DNA of 64,000 nucleotides from Bactericera cockerelli (GCA_024516035.1 CM044965.1:2090146-2154145); one strand, 5' to 3'; positions 1-10,603 are shown, numbered from the stretch's first letter. Notes: a model not told the origin generated them from the sequence alone. Made by a program: numbers and translations.

Positions 1-1172
1 CTCCCCCCACACCTCCACTGGTGTCCCTTCCATTCCATAGTTATTCACATCTCCTCCTATCCTCCCTCCTACACCTCCACTGGTGTCCCTCCCATTCCAT
101 AGTTATTCACATCCCCTCCTATCCTCCCTCCTACACCTCCACTGGTGTCCCTCCCATTCCATAGTTATTCACATCCCCTCATATCCTCCCCCACACCTCC
201 ACTGGTGTCCCTTCCATTCCATAGTTATTCACATCCCCTCCTATCCTCCCTCCCACACCTCCACTGGTGTCCCTCCCATTCCATAGTTATTCACATCCCC
301 TCCTATCCTCCCTCCCACACCTCCACTGGTGTCCCTCCCATTCCATAGTTATTCACAACCCCTCCTATTCTCTCTCCCACACCTCCACTGGTGTCCCTCC
401 CATTTCATAGTTATTCACATCTCCTCCCATCCTCTCTCCCACACCTCCACTGGTGTCCCTTCCATTCCATAGTTATTCACATCCTCTCCTATCCTCCCTC
501 CTACACCTCCACTGGTGTCCCTCCCATTCCATAGTTATTCACATCCTCTCCTATCCTACCTCCTACACCTCCACTGGTGTCCCTCCCATTCCATAGTTAT
601 TCACATCCCCTCCTATCCTCCCTCCTACACCTCCACTGGTGTCCCTCCCATTCCATAGTTATTCACATCCCCTCCTATCCTCCCTCCTACACCTCCACTG
701 GTGTCCCTCCCATTCCATAGTTATTCACATCCTCTCCTATCCTACCTCCCACACCTCCACTGGTGTCCCTCCCATTTCATAGTTATTCACATCTCCTCCT
801 ATCCCCCCTCCTACACCTCCACTGATATCCCTCCCATTCGATAGTTATTCACATCCCCTCCTATCCTACCTCCTACACATCCACTGGTGTCCCTCCCATT
901 CCATAGTTATTCACATCCCCTCCTATCCTCCCTCCCACCCCTCCACTGGTGTCCCTCCCATTTCATAGTTATTCACATCTCCTCCTATCCCCCTCCTACA
1001 CCTCCACTGATATCCCTCCCATTCGATAGTTATTCACATCCCCTCCTATCCTACCTCCCACACCTTCACTGATATCCCTCCCATTCCATAGTTATTCACA
1101 TTCCCTCCTATCCTCCCTCCTGCACCTCCACTGGTGTCCCTCCCATTCCATAGTTATTCACATCCCTTCCTA
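1..1172. repeat. 59-62 bp minisatellite array, about 19 copies
   Basis: Tandem units each carrying the core ATAGTTATTCACAT followed by a C/T-rich stretch and CACCTCCACTGGTGT. About 19 cores can be counted; the array runs off the left edge of the window and stops near 1172, where unrelated sequence begins. Units vary between about 59 and 62 bp, so no single frame stays open and the 60-80 codon frames in it are repeat translations. One side is strongly pyrimidine-rich. No gene is seen here. Confidence 0.95.
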
Positions 1173-1367
1173 TCCAGTTCTCTGCTCGATATTCAATCTC
1201 AAATAAATAATTCTCACCTGCTCCTTAAATCAGTGGGGGATCTACTCGACAGAGGTTGGGTGGAAGAGCCTGCCGCAAGCATTAACCCGTTCAGGCCGAA
1301 TAGTTGTTCCAATTTTAATCCATTTTCCTTTACTTTCTTTTATTTATTTATTTTAGTTTTTCTTCGA
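1173..1367 (+). repeat. spacer with a diverged hairpin-tail fragment
   Basis: Short single-copy spacer between the minisatellite and the RTE-like insertion. Positions about 1250-1300 (GGTTGGGTGGAAGAGCC and following) resemble the conserved start of the non-LTR hairpin-tail family seen at 10604 and elsewhere, but the copy is diverged. Nothing coding is seen. Confidence 0.45.
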
Positions 1368-1378
1368 TAATATTCCAT

Positions 1379-2400
1379 CTAATGTCTCGTTATTAATTGT
1401 AATTTTCATGTTCATATGTTGGTCTTCCATTTTCTTTTTTGATACGTGCATTACTTGGGTTTTCTTCATATTAACTTTCATTCCATATTTTTTACATACA
1501 TCAAAAAGCTTTTTCATTATATGTATTAGTTCTTCTTTCGTATTCGTTATTAGAAGAGTGTCGTCTGCGTATCTTAAATTGTTAATTTTCATATCGTTTA
1601 GCGTGAATCCTATGTTCGAGTCAATTAGAGTTTCATTGATTATTTGTTCAACAAATATGTTAAATAGCATTGGAGATATGATGCAGCCTTGACGAACGTC
1701 TTTCTTTACTTCAAATAAATCGGTGCATCCATGCATAGTCTTGACTTTACCTTTCTGGTTCCAATATAGAAATTCAATGAGTCTCCTTTCAGCTTTAGGT
1801 AATCTTAGGTCTTTTAAAATTTTGATTAGTAAGGGGTGTTTAATGTTATCAAAAGCTTTTTGGAAGTCAATAAATGCTAGGAAAACATGTTTGTCTTTTT
1901 CTATGGCTTTTTCTAGTATAATTCTGAGAGCAGTAATTCCATCCCTACAACCTTTACCACGCCTGAATCCAATTTGTGTTTCACTTAGGTTTTCCTCAAT
2001 TTGGTCTTGTATTCTTTGTCTTATTAAGCTGAGGAGAATTTTTGATGTGTGTGAGATCAGACTAATTGTTCGAAAATCACCACAGTTCTTAGCTTTGCTT
2101 TTTTTAGGTAATGGTATAAATGTTGAAAGTAAAAAGTCTTCAGGAATGATGCCAGTTCTATAAATTGTATTTATGATGTTTACAATTTCATGTATACCTT
2201 TATGGTCAATGATTTTTAGAAATTCAGCTGGTATATCATCATCACCACATGATTTGTTGTTTGCCAAGTTTTTAATTATTTTAATTATCTCTTCATTTGT
2301 GAACACAGGTATCTCATCTTCTGTTATATTTATTTGTTCTATTAGTTGTGGTCTATCACTATCATCATAAAGCTCTTCACAATATTCTTTCCATCTCTTT
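1379..2400 (-). pseudogene. reverse transcriptase domain of RTE-like element (inverted 5' piece)
   Basis: Reverse transcriptase of a non-LTR retrotransposon, which copies element RNA at the nicked target. Reading from about 2400 down, the frame opens with a linker (WKEYCEELYDD) and continues through RT motifs: CGDDDIPAEFLK, the F-R-ISLISHTSK segment, a GFRRGKGCRDG motif, AFIDFQKAFD with the first catalytic Asp, RQGCIISPMLFN, and LRYADDTLL with the catalytic Asp pair. The catalytic core looks intact. The frame is cut at NNETL by the inversion breakpoint at 1379, and the remaining C-terminus lies on the other strand from 2421. No endonuclease domain is present, so this is a dead copy. A GTG at 2306 is only the first start-like codon; homology extends upstream of it. 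Confidence 0.9.
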
Positions 2401-2420
2401 AAAATTTAAAATAAAATAAA

Positions 2421-3019
2421 ATAACGAGACATTAGATGAAGTGCAAAAATATAAATATCTTGGTGTGGAAATAACATCTGATGGCCGATGCAGAACAGAA
2501 GTTAGAAAGCGGATAGGCCTAGCCAAACAAGCTTTTTGGAAGCACAAGAATTTGATGCGAAGTGGCATCAAACTTGATACAAAACTTAGAGTGTTGCAAA
2601 CATATGTATTTTCAATTTTAACATATGCATGTGAAGCTTGGACTCTGAATGAAGAATTAGAGAAAAATATAACTGCATTTGAGTTTTGGTGCTACCGCAG
2701 AATACTCAAAATCAGCTGGCGAGACATGGTAACAAATATAGAAGTACTGAGGAGAATGAAGTTACTTAAAACAAATGTACTAACATCAATAAAACAAAGG
2801 AAAGCAAGATACGCAGGGCATGTTATACGTGGATCAAGTGGACCCCTCTTGGCACAAATTATTGAAGGCAAAGTAGAAGGAATGAGAGGAAGAGGAAGAC
2901 CAAGGAAGAAATGGATAGACAACATCTTGGAATGGATGAACACACCAAATTTTGAAGAATGTAAGAGAATGGCAGAAGATAGAATCCAATGGAGACAGAA
3001 TGTGTGGAGAATAATATAG
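2421..3019 (+). pseudogene. C-terminal region of RTE-like ORF2 (direct 3' piece)
   Basis: Continues the protein of the inverted piece. It begins with the same residues (NETLD) and reads VQKYKYLGVEITSDGR, then LTYACEAWTLN, FEFWCYRRILKISW and RGRGRPRKKWIDN, and stops at 3017-3019. The W-CYRR-L-ISW segment and the downstream basic block are typical of the region after RT in RTE/BovB-like elements. About 195 residues remain. The piece has no start of its own and belongs to the twin-primed insertion. The element's short 3' UTR and (TAATG)n tail follow. A former ORF, not a host gene. Confidence 0.88.
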
Positions 3020-3170
3020 CAACCTTCTGAATTAGAAGAAGCTACCTGTAATGTAATGTAATGTAATATTCCATTTTACCATAAATGGTTGCTAATCATC
3101 TAAAGATTCTAATTTCTGTAGGAACATTTTATCTACATAATTAATATTTCTTTACAAAACGACCTTACTA

Positions 3171-3306
3171 TAGCTTGATCGATAATGCGGAGGACTTGTA
3201 ACCTGGAGGTCGGTGATTCAAGTCCCTGTTTCAGCGTAGATTTAGTAAAGCGAGTTTGAGTAATTGTGATATCACGAAAGTGATTAACACTAATTACTAT
3301 AATAAC
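3171..3306 (+). repeat. SINE family A copy (tRNA-Thr-like head)
   Basis: Starts TAGCTTGATCGATAA, has the anticodon-loop-like CTTGTAA, and the B-box-like GGTGATTCAAGTCCC, then the family body (TTTAGTAAAGCGAGTTTGAG, GTGATATCACGAAAGTGATT). The loop and flanking stem resemble tRNA-Thr(TGT). A family C fragment follows directly. Confidence 0.8.
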
Positions 3307-3480
3307 TTTGAAATTTGGGCAGGATTTTTTCTGCTCTGTACTTGGGTGTTCGGGGTCCACTCATAGCTCGTGAGGAAAAATGAGTAGTTGTTGCTTTAAT
3401 GTTAGCAGCGACCAGTGGCGGAGTTATAGGCAAAAATAAGATGTTGGGATATTTAAGAAAATTGTGATATAACAAATAAA
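3307..3480 (+). repeat. SINE family C 3' part
   Basis: Begins inside the family C body at TCTGCTCTGTACTTGGGTG and runs through CTCGTGAGGAAAAATGAG and GCGACCAGTGGCGGA to its 3' end. The tRNA-like head is missing; the piece is fused to the end of the family A copy. Confidence 0.75.
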
Positions 3481-3848
3481 CACATTATTATTAATTATCA
3501 ACACAAAATTATAAATTGTCAAGAATATTTCTTTTATTTTATTTATTAATAGTATCGCCCGCAGAGCTATGACCATCCCCCACTGATTCCAAGCGAAAGC
3601 TCTCAGTCCATTTCCAAAGTAAGTAGGTACCCAGAGTTTTTTTTTCCACCATACAAATAATATGTATCATTGGAATTTGATTTATTTGACCACGTTCTTT
3701 TCGGGGCGCGCTATTGTGTAGCCGAGGCACCTTATCAATAAATAATAGTGAGTTTAGTTTTGTGTTCGTTTTTGTAAAAAAAATAAAAAATATATCTCTC
3801 TTGCCTGCATCTCCTTTTTCCCCTTCTTCTTCCTTTTTTTGTTTATTT
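3481..3848. other. no gene seen
   Basis: AT-rich sequence with short poly-T and poly-A runs. Open frames of 80-140 codons cross it on both strands, but they are Lys/Phe-rich, have no recognisable domain and overlap repeat J. I see no supported gene. Confidence 0.6.
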
Positions 3849-4535
3849 GTTACTTCCGAGAAATTTAGAATATTAGAAATCGGAAGTATTGTGTTCGTTT
3901 TTGTAAAAAAAAAATATTTTTTTGCTCCGATTTCAATTTTTTTCATATTTCTGGACATTTCATAACCTCCTAAGCAAATTTGGTTTTGTGTCCGTCTGTC
4001 GGTCCGTCGATCTGTTAAAAATATTCACGCGAAAATCTCGGAAACCACTCAACGGATTGCACACATATAGGAGACGTACTGTAGATGGTCCCATTTTAAA
4101 TTCATCAAATTCGTACAAGCGGTTATGGGTTAAAGAGACCATGCGCCTGACCATTAACTTTTTACTTAAACGCTTATATCTCGTACACCCGATTTTGATG
4201 AAATTTTGTATGTATAGGTAGGTATGCATATTATTGTTTTACATAGGATATTTATATTTATTTTTTAATTAATTATAATTTAACTCTGATATTTAAGAAT
4301 ATCCGAAATTTTGGACAAAAAAGTCAAAAAATAAGGTCCGCCATTTGCCGATACAGATTTTTTTTGTAGAATCTAGAATGTAGGAAAATAATATTCTACC
4401 ATATGAAACAAATTTGAAAAAATCGGTTAAGCGGTTTTGGAGATACAAGTGATTTAGTATAAAATCTCAAAATTGGCACGTGTATACAATGTGAAACAAT
4501 CACGAGGAAGTATTGTGTCCATAATTGGCAGTGTT
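3849..4535 (+). repeat. interspersed repeat family J, near full-length
   Basis: About 690 bp, closely similar over its whole length to 39051-39740. It starts with the near-palindrome TTACTTCCGAGAAATTTAGA.., continues TTTGCTCCGATTTCAATTT, GTGTCCGTCTGTCGGTC, a CTCGGAAACCACTCAACGGA segment, and ends ACGAGGAAGTATTGTGTCC. Noncoding; the superfamily is not identified. Confidence 0.8.
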
Positions 4536-4579
4536 TTTTTAATTTTATTTTTATTAATTTGTTGTTGTTGATTGTTTTG

Positions 4580-4682
4580 TCAAATCCCAAATGGGAGGAT
4601 AACTTATCATGTCCCGGCTGAGTTTTGAACTTGCGACCTCTTGTTTACCAGTCAGACGCCTTGACCACAGGATTAGGTGGCA
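4580..4682 (-). repeat. SINE family F fragment
   Basis: Reverse copy of the family F head: GTCTGACTGGTAAAC, the B-box-like GGTCGCAAGTTCAAAACTC and CCGGGACATGATAAGTTATC. Related to 25693, 34995, 52405 and 54438. Confidence 0.65.
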
Positions 4683-5036
4683 CCAGAACAACAGCATCAT
4701 CAATAGAACAATATTTTGTTCCTAGATTTTGGTAACGTGTGGTTTGATAGGTTCGGTTAAAGGCAGGTGTACGAGATTGTTATTATTATTCTATTTTTTC
4801 ATTCTATCTTTATTGGAACCTATTATTTATTTATTTTTTTGTCGGTGTAACGCTTGCCAAATGGTCTCGCTTGAGCAGAAGTAATAGAGAGGCGATTTAT
4901 TACCTCGCACTAAAATTATATAGGCGAAAAATATTGGCAAGTTTTTCAAGAGGTGGGGAATGAAGAGGAGATAAATATTAGGGGGAGAAGTAGTGGCGGT
5001 TCTGAGGGGTTCACACAAAACCAAAGGGTGGGAGCC

Positions 5037-5640
5037 AGGGGCGGCAGGTGCTAAGGAGCTGCGGAACTGCAGCACCCCCAGACGAAAAAGAAAAAGAGAG
5101 GATTTCTCAAGTTCTAGATTGTACACAGTAAAATCATCACACATTTCTAGAATAATTTTTGTTTTGTTTTGTTTTAAAAATTGTTGTTTTAGCGGATAAG
5201 TCTCGACAGGTGCCGCTCCCCGAAATTTAAGCTAGACTAAAATCTAGCAACATCAAATAGCTTATATACTTAGTATATAATATGCTACAGCTTAGAGAGA
5301 GAGAGTTTAACATAGTTTTTCAACTGCATGGTCATACACGACGGGCGTTTTACACTCCATTCGCAGGAAAAAACCTGCTACCCACATTAAGCTCACCCAG
5401 CCTGGGTTCGAGTGGAATGCCAGCATCACGAAGTCTTCACCTCGCTGGACGTTGCCTAACTTCGGTGATCCTACGAGAACCGGTGCATTCAACGCGCCAT
5501 CGACGCTGGCTTCTAGAATAGTTAATACACAATTATTATGATTAGCATGGTTAGCAAATTCAAACTCTTCAGATACAGAAAAAGAGATTCTATAAATTCC
5601 ATTTTAGTCCGGTGGATGTGGCAGCACCCCCAAAACTTTT
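5037..5640. repeat. repeat family L (hAT-like edge), interrupted
   Basis: Two halves of a repeat also seen at 36380-36490 and 49695-49935. The left half (5037-5130) starts CAGGGGCGGCAGG and has GCGGAACTGCAGCACCCCC. The right half (5540-5635) has AGATACAGAAAAAGAGATTC and GGTGGATGTGGCAGCACCCC. Unrelated DNA including a 5S-derived SINE (5308-5515) lies between them. The CAGGGGCGG edge suggests a nonautonomous hAT, but I found no target duplication. Confidence 0.5.
5308..5515 (-). repeat. 5S-rRNA-derived SINE (family G)
   Basis: Minus-strand copy. The head reads AGCGTCGATGGCGCGTTGAA, then GGTTCTCGTAGGATCACC and GAAGTTAGGCAACGTCCAGC, matching the 5S rRNA internal promoter region. The body (GGCTGGGTGAGCTTAATGTG, TCGTGTATGACCATGCAG) is shared by all family G copies. 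The 5S C-box portion (GGATGGGTGACC) is deleted in this subtype. Confidence 0.85.
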
Positions 5641-5789
5641 TCTCACCCGCCGAGTCTGAGTGGGTCTAATATCTGTTACCGATTGCAATAACCCAAGTGT
5701 TTGTTTATGATCATTTTTAGAGGATTTTTTTTGTCTCTTTAATATCTATTTTTTTTGTTGTCTAAAAGTGCACAAGTGGTTTCTCGTTC

Positions 5790-5905
5790 TCTTAACGCGC
5801 TAGTCTGGTAATCCAGGTAGCGTAGGGATCCGTTGGTTCGAATTCCATCCGGTGCATGAATTTTTCCTTAATAATAAGACTCTGAGGGTTAGTTGGTAGA
5901 AATTG
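5790..5905 (+). repeat. SINE family B copy
   Basis: tRNA-like head with TTAACGCGCTAGTCTGGTAA, GTAGCGTAGGGATCCG and the B-box-like GTTGGTTCGAATTCC, followed by GTGCATGAATTTTTCC. Same family as 29430, 49305, 50180 and others. Confidence 0.75.
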
Positions 5906-6580
5906 CTCCTTTGATATCTTTCTCCTTATTTTATCCTCCTCTTTTTCTCTCCCTCCTATTCTTCTTTTTTACGTCCTCTTTATTTTCTCCTCCTCTTTCT
6001 ATCTCCCTCCTCCCATTCTTTGTGATCTTCGTCTCTATTTTATTATCCTCTTTTCCTCTCCCTTCTCTTCTTCGTTGTTAACTTCCTCCTTATTTTCTCC
6101 TCTTCTTTTTCTCTACCTCCTATTCTTCTCTGTTTACGTCCTCTTTTTTTAATCCTCCCATTTCTATCTCTCTCCTCCCATTCTTTGTTCCCTTTCTCCT
6201 TATTTTCTCCTTCCTTTTTTCTCTCCCTCCTATTCTTCTTAGTTATCTTCCTTCTCCTCCCACTAACTTGTTGATAGCTTCTGTGCGTGCTGTTGTGACT
6301 CCAGCAAGGATTAATGTGTCTCCTATCTCATGTATTCCGACCTATGTGGCTAGTGAGTGATCCCACTCAAAATTACATTCTCCTCTGTTCCTCCCTACGT
6401 TTTTCTTTTTGTCTTTTTCCTCCCTCCTATCTTTATCTACTTCTTGTCTCTCTCTCTCTTTTCCTCTCTGCTCCTCCTTCCTTCTTTTCTTTCTGTCTCT
6501 CTTTTTCTAATTCTTGTCACTCTCTCTTTCTCTAGTTCTTGTTCTTCTCTCTTTTTCTCACTCTTCCTCTACTTTCTCTA
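5906..6580. repeat. pyrimidine-rich degenerate tract
   Basis: About 670 bp dominated by C and T on the plus strand, built from loose CTCC/TTCT repeats such as CTCCCTCCTATTCTTCTT. The frames inside (Leu/Ser/Phe-rich) reflect composition only. Confidence 0.85.
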
Positions 6581-6598
6581 ATTCGGGGATGTAATTTA

Positions 6599-7506
6599 CG
6601 AGGTCTGTCCCGAAAGTTCGTATAAAAATGAAATAAAAATTTTAAATTACAATTAATCGGGTAATTCAATTTTGTCTCCTTCAAAGTACTCTCCCTGGGA
6701 CACAATGCACTTCTGCCAACGCCGTTTCCACTGTTTGAAGGCTCCTTGAAAGTCCTCAGTTTGAAGTCTCTTCAGCTGACTCGTCGTTGCTGCTTTAATG
6801 GCCTCAACGTCCCCCAAATGCCGCCCCCGAAGCACCAATTTTGTTTTTGGGAATAAAAAGAAGTCACAGGGTGCCAAATCCGGTGAATAAGGGGGGTGTT
6901 CAGTCGCTATGATCGAATTGGCAGCCAGAAACTCACGCACAACGAGAGAGGTGTGAGCGGGGGCATTGTCGTGGTGGAGGATCCACCGCCCCTCTCGCGC
7001 CAAATAGTTGTTTTGCTCAAAGAAAGCTCTTCAGACACCTGTCTGACGGTTAAACGACGGTCCTGCAGGACACAGGATCGAATTCTTTCCACATTGTTAG
7101 AAGTGCTGGAAGTGGAAGGACGTCCTGACCGAGGGTCATCTTCGAGACTTTCTCGGCCCTCACGAAATCTTTTTACCCACTTGTGGACTGTTGGTTCCTT
7201 GAAAACATCATCTCCATAAACTTGGTTGAGATCATTAAAAATTTCGTGCCCATTCTTGCCGAGTTTTACGAGAAATTTGATGATGACGCGCTGTTCTTGA
7301 ATGACTGAGAGTTCCATGCCGACGAGTGATAGAGAGAGGGGTCACTTCACAGGTACCGGGACGATCCAGTTTTTATCGTAAGGCGATCGAACGCACACTG
7401 AGAATTGTTTGGATGTTGTAGAAGGGGAAATAGCCCAAATTGCCTCCCCACTTTGCCTTCCAGCGTTGCCAGAACACTTTTATACGAACTTTCGGGACAG
7501 ACCTCG
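6599..7506 (-). mobile_element. mariner element with internal deletion, copy 1
   Basis: 908-bp Tc1/mariner-superfamily element flanked by the TA target duplication (6597-6598, 7507-7508). Terminal inverted repeats start CGAGGTCTGTCCCGAAAGTT. On the minus strand the N-terminal DNA-binding region (about 7317-6990) is joined directly to the catalytic end, so the middle of the transposase with the first catalytic Asp is missing. The second copy at 59966 has the same length and the same junction. Confidence 0.93.
6653..7317 (-). pseudogene. mariner transposase, deleted and out of frame
   Basis: Mariner transposases bind the terminal repeats with an N-terminal helix-turn-helix domain and cut with a D,D34D triad. 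Here the frame from the Met at 7317 reads the N-terminal domain (FLVKLGKNG, VHKWVKRFREGRESLEDDPR, RSGRPSTS, LTVRQVSEELSLSKTTIW). Within a few residues it meets the C-terminal segment, which is in another frame (6653-7003): WILHHDNAPAHTS, then YSPDLAPCDFFLFPK. The second and third catalytic Asp are separated by 34 residues, as in mariners. The segment with the first Asp is deleted and the two halves are in different frames, so no active enzyme can be made. Confidence 0.9.
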
Positions 7507-7673
7507 TATATAGGTAATTATAAAAAAAAACAAACCATAAAAAACGAACATTTTTGTAAATAAAAAAATCAAATCAAAATCTTTCTCTTTTCCTTCCATT
7601 GTCTCTTTTTAGCTCCTCAGAAATTTTCATAAAATCAGGAGATAATATTTAGAAATATTATTATTTAAAAAAT

Positions 7674-7830
7674 AAAAAACCCCTCTCCCCCATATCTCTC
7701 TCTCTCTCTTTTTCTCTGCCTCTTCCCTCCTCTCTTTCTCCCCCATATCTCTCTCTTACTCCCATCTCTTTCTACTCTTTCTCTCACACACTCTCTCCCA
7801 TCTCTCTCTCTCTCCCAATGTAGCAACCAA
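7674..7830. repeat. (CT)-rich tract
   Basis: Runs of CTCTCTCTC with CCCATATCTCTC interruptions on the plus strand. A poly-A run follows at 8012-8035. No gene. Confidence 0.85.
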
Positions 7831-8039
7831 TCCCCAATCCTCCCCACAGCCAATATGCAATGTGATCCCCTGAAATCCCCACTCCATTAATTCCACTTGT
7901 TTTCAATTTAAAATAAATAAACAAGCTAGAGGAATAATCGTATTTCTGTGGCAACACTTGTTGCTAAGCTCTGAAACTTTCAAAATCCCACAGAAAAAAA
8001 AGGGCTGGCATTTGAAAAAAAAAAAAAAAAAAAAACTAT

Positions 8040-8490
8040 GATGAGGTAAAAAAAAATTCATCGCTATGAAATAGAATAACTATTCAACGATTTAAGATGA
8101 AACATATAATATTATTGTATGTCAATAAAACTTGTTAATTTATACGGATGTAAGATAGATGAGGTGCTGATTACGAATTTGACATTATTATTAAATCATA
8201 CGAGTATTGATCCTGTAAAAATGATAATGAATTGTCCATTCAAACCAAATACTAACTGACTTAGGGAATACTTGTAATCTATAGCGGAAAGTGGACGAAA
8301 ACAATAAAACAAAATACAAATAAACTCTGTTTCGTGTTAATATAGGCCTGTTGGCGAGAGCTACTTGACGAGCGCTCGCCTTCCAGCGAGCTTGATTATA
8401 ATTTAATTCACGAACATATTAGATTAGAATGAGAAGAGAGTGTCAATGATAAAATCTATAATAAGTCCAAAGAGGAACAAAAACCAACTA
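8040..8490. other. no gene seen
   Basis: AT-rich spacer. Nothing coding or repeated within the window was recognised in it. Confidence 0.5.
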
Positions 8491-9007
8491 TCTGAAAATC
8501 AATCTAAAGTTTAGACTGTATGAACCATAGTCCATACAATGTAAGCCATAGACAACCAAATTGTTAGTGAGTATGTTGAGCTAATACACTTGAGCCTATA
8601 AATAAAATAATCAAAGTAATTGTTATTAATAATGTTGATAGTGTTCCGTACACCAATTTGAAATCGATCTGAAAATCAATCTAAAGTTTAGACTGTATAA
8701 ACCATAGTCCATACAATGTAAGCCATAGACAACCAGATTGTTAGTGAGTATGTTGAGCTAATACACTTGAGCCTATAAATAAAATAATCAAAGTAATTGT
8801 TAGTAAGAATGTTGATAGTATTCCGTAAATCAATTTGAAGCTCAGACATTGTGAGTTGTGACCTATACAATATTATATTATGATAACTATACATACTCGT
8901 ATATGTAGGTACAAAAAATCGTTTGTGAACGAACATGATGGGCTAATACAAGTATTTATTATCATAGAAACTGTTAGAGAAGATATTGATAGTTTTCCTA
9001 GACCAAA

Positions 9008-9205
9008 CTGTCTGGCTGGGGGACTATAAACAGGGAGTAGACCAGCAGTCTGGCTGGGGGCTTATAAAGAGGGAGTAGACCAGCATTGGCTTGGTTCTTG
9101 GGGCCCTTGGCAATTATTAAACTCCTTGTAAAGACAGTGGTAGAAGTGGTGAGTCATTCTTCCACTGTCTGGCTACCATCGTTGACGAAGACGTCATGAT
9201 GATGA
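9008..9205 (+). repeat. interspersed repeat family I copy
   Basis: Contains GTCTGGCTGGGGGACTATAA, GGGAGTAGACCAGCA (twice here), CTCCTTGTAAAGACAGTGG and CCACTGTCTGGCTACCATCG, ending in ATGATGATGATG. Other copies lie at 25848 and 48628. Looks like a short retroposon 3' region with a (GAT)n tail; no promoter box was identified. Confidence 0.65.
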
Positions 9206-9324
9206 TGATTTCAGCCAGGGTAAGCTGTGTTATAAACAAAACTGTTGGACAACAAAACTGTCACTGAGCATATTGAATAAACCCCTTCTAAAGAACATAA
9301 ATAGTATACCATGGTTATTATCAA

Positions 9325-9430
9325 GGAGGTCGGTGGTTCAAGTCCCGGTTTGAGCGTAGATTTAGTAAAGCGAGTCAGAGTAGTTGTGATATTACAGAAG
9401 TGACTAACACAAATATGATAAATATTGTTA
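9325..9430 (+). repeat. SINE family A, 5'-truncated
   Basis: From GGAGGTCGGTGGTTCAAGTC through TTTAGTAAAGCGAGTCAGAG to the 3' end. A second partial body (AAAGCGAGTTTGAGTAGTTG) follows at about 9460-9525, which suggests local duplication. Confidence 0.75.
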
Positions 9431-9780
9431 AGGAGGATATTGATAGTCCTAATTTAATAAAGCGAGTTTGAGTAGTTGTGATATCACAAAAGTGAGAAAC
9501 ACAAATGTGATAACTATTGTAAAGGATGACATTGATAGTCCTATTGATGACAAGCATTAGTGCAAAAATCCATCTGAAAATTAAACAGTGTACAAAATTT
9601 TGGCATTCATAGACAACAAAATCGTTTCTGAGCATATTGATAATAATATTGAGGGAACAAGTGATTGCCCGCCGCTGCCATGGTAAGTGTTAGGGAACAC
9701 ATTGAGCACAACAATGAACAACATTTCTCTGAAAATTAATTTAAATACTCTCACACCTACGAATTGGACTCGCATAGCTG

Positions 9781-10603
9781 CATGTTGCGAAAATAACAAA
9801 GACAAACTATACAGACTTTGAATAACGAGACTCCAAACTCTGTAGAGACACGAAACAATCCAAACAACAAGACAATGTTTCTAAACACCATAAAGAGACT
9901 GGAGAACAACACAACATTACTCCAAGAAACAAATAGACTATACAAGCAATACTATTAAACAACAAGACACAGTCTAACGAGACTCACAACAAAGTAGAGA
10001 GTGTAAAGAACAAGACAACATTACTCCCAAGAACATTGCTCCAAGGAATATAAAGCAACTCATTGACTGGGGATTGAAAGCACACAACATCAATCTGAAC
10101 AACAAACAACAATAACGCTTACCATCGCGCTTCAAGCTGCCATTGTTTATCTCACATATCTGTAGAAAGAGACTTTATTTATTTATATAACAGCTGTAGA
10201 TACCTTATATAATATTTATATAATATATTATGTAGAGACTTTATTTATTTATGTATATTGTAGATATATCAGTTGAGAACTGGCAATATGTATATATATT
10301 TTGCTGGAATTTTGCTGTAACGAATTCAGTGACGAATTTGTCGTTATGATGTTGTGTTATGGATACTTTGAAATTAGTGATGGTGACGTCATCGCGAATT
10401 TTGAATTTCAGGTTATGTTACGAGTATACACACACAATGTGGTAATGAAAGATTCTTCTCTACATTTCAACGTAGATTTAGTATTATTATTATAGTATGC
10501 TCTATAAGGTAAGACAAAAATATATACCATAAAATACAATAAAATTATAAAGAAAAAATAAATGTGCCACCGCTGTCTTGTGTTTTTCTTTTTATAGTAA
10601 TAA
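9781..10603. other. no gene seen
   Basis: First an A/C-rich stretch with irregular AACAAGACA-like words (about 9780-10090), then AT-rich sequence. The longest open frame is 64 codons (10301-10495) without a recognisable domain. I see no supported gene. Confidence 0.55.

Larger units (their letters stand above)
1368..3074. mobile_element. RTE-like non-LTR retrotransposon, 5'-inverted (twin-primed) insertion
   Basis: A 5'-truncated non-LTR element in two opposed pieces. The upstream piece (1379-about 2400) reads on the minus strand and encodes the pre-RT linker and reverse transcriptase. The downstream piece (2421-3063) reads on the plus strand, encodes the C-terminal region, and ends in a (TAATG)n tail. 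Both pieces contain the same 15-bp junction segment (1379-1393 inverted, 2421-2435 direct). An 11-bp direct repeat, TAATATTCCAT, flanks the whole structure (1368-1378 and 3064-3074). This is the expected product of twin priming during target-primed reverse transcription. Seen: frames, overlap, target duplication, tail. Inferred: mechanism; clade from C-terminal similarity to RTE/BovB-type proteins. Confidence 0.9.
8491..9780. repeat. satellite-like array, ~178-bp unit, decaying rightward
   Basis: Two strongly matching units (8491-8668 and 8669-8847) start CTGAAAATCAATCTAAAGTT and contain CCATAGACAACCA, GTTAGTGAGTATGTTGAGC and GTTGATAGT. More diverged versions of the same motifs recur to about 9780 (for example CATAGACAACAAAATCG near 9607, CTGAAAATTAATTTAA near 9730). 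The array is interrupted by family I (9008-9205) and family A (9325-9430) insertions. Confidence 0.75.

Noticed and set aside
1..1172. CRISPR-like array
   Set aside because: The units are wholly repeated without unique spacers, in a eukaryotic context.
83..1370. Several 60-80 codon frames (SLPFHSYSHPLLSS...)
   Set aside because: Translations of the minisatellite; the unit length varies and no frame is kept.
1408..2370. Plus-strand frames opposite the reverse transcriptase
   Set aside because: Antisense shadows of the RT frame, with no domain of their own.
3171..3245. Possible tRNA gene (B-box-like GGTGATTCAAGTCC)
   Set aside because: The same head recurs about ten times with a common non-tRNA body, no clean acceptor stem and many mismatches, so it is a SINE head.
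6653..7317. Mariner transposase as a functional gene
   Set aside because: The first catalytic Asp region is deleted and the halves are in different frames.
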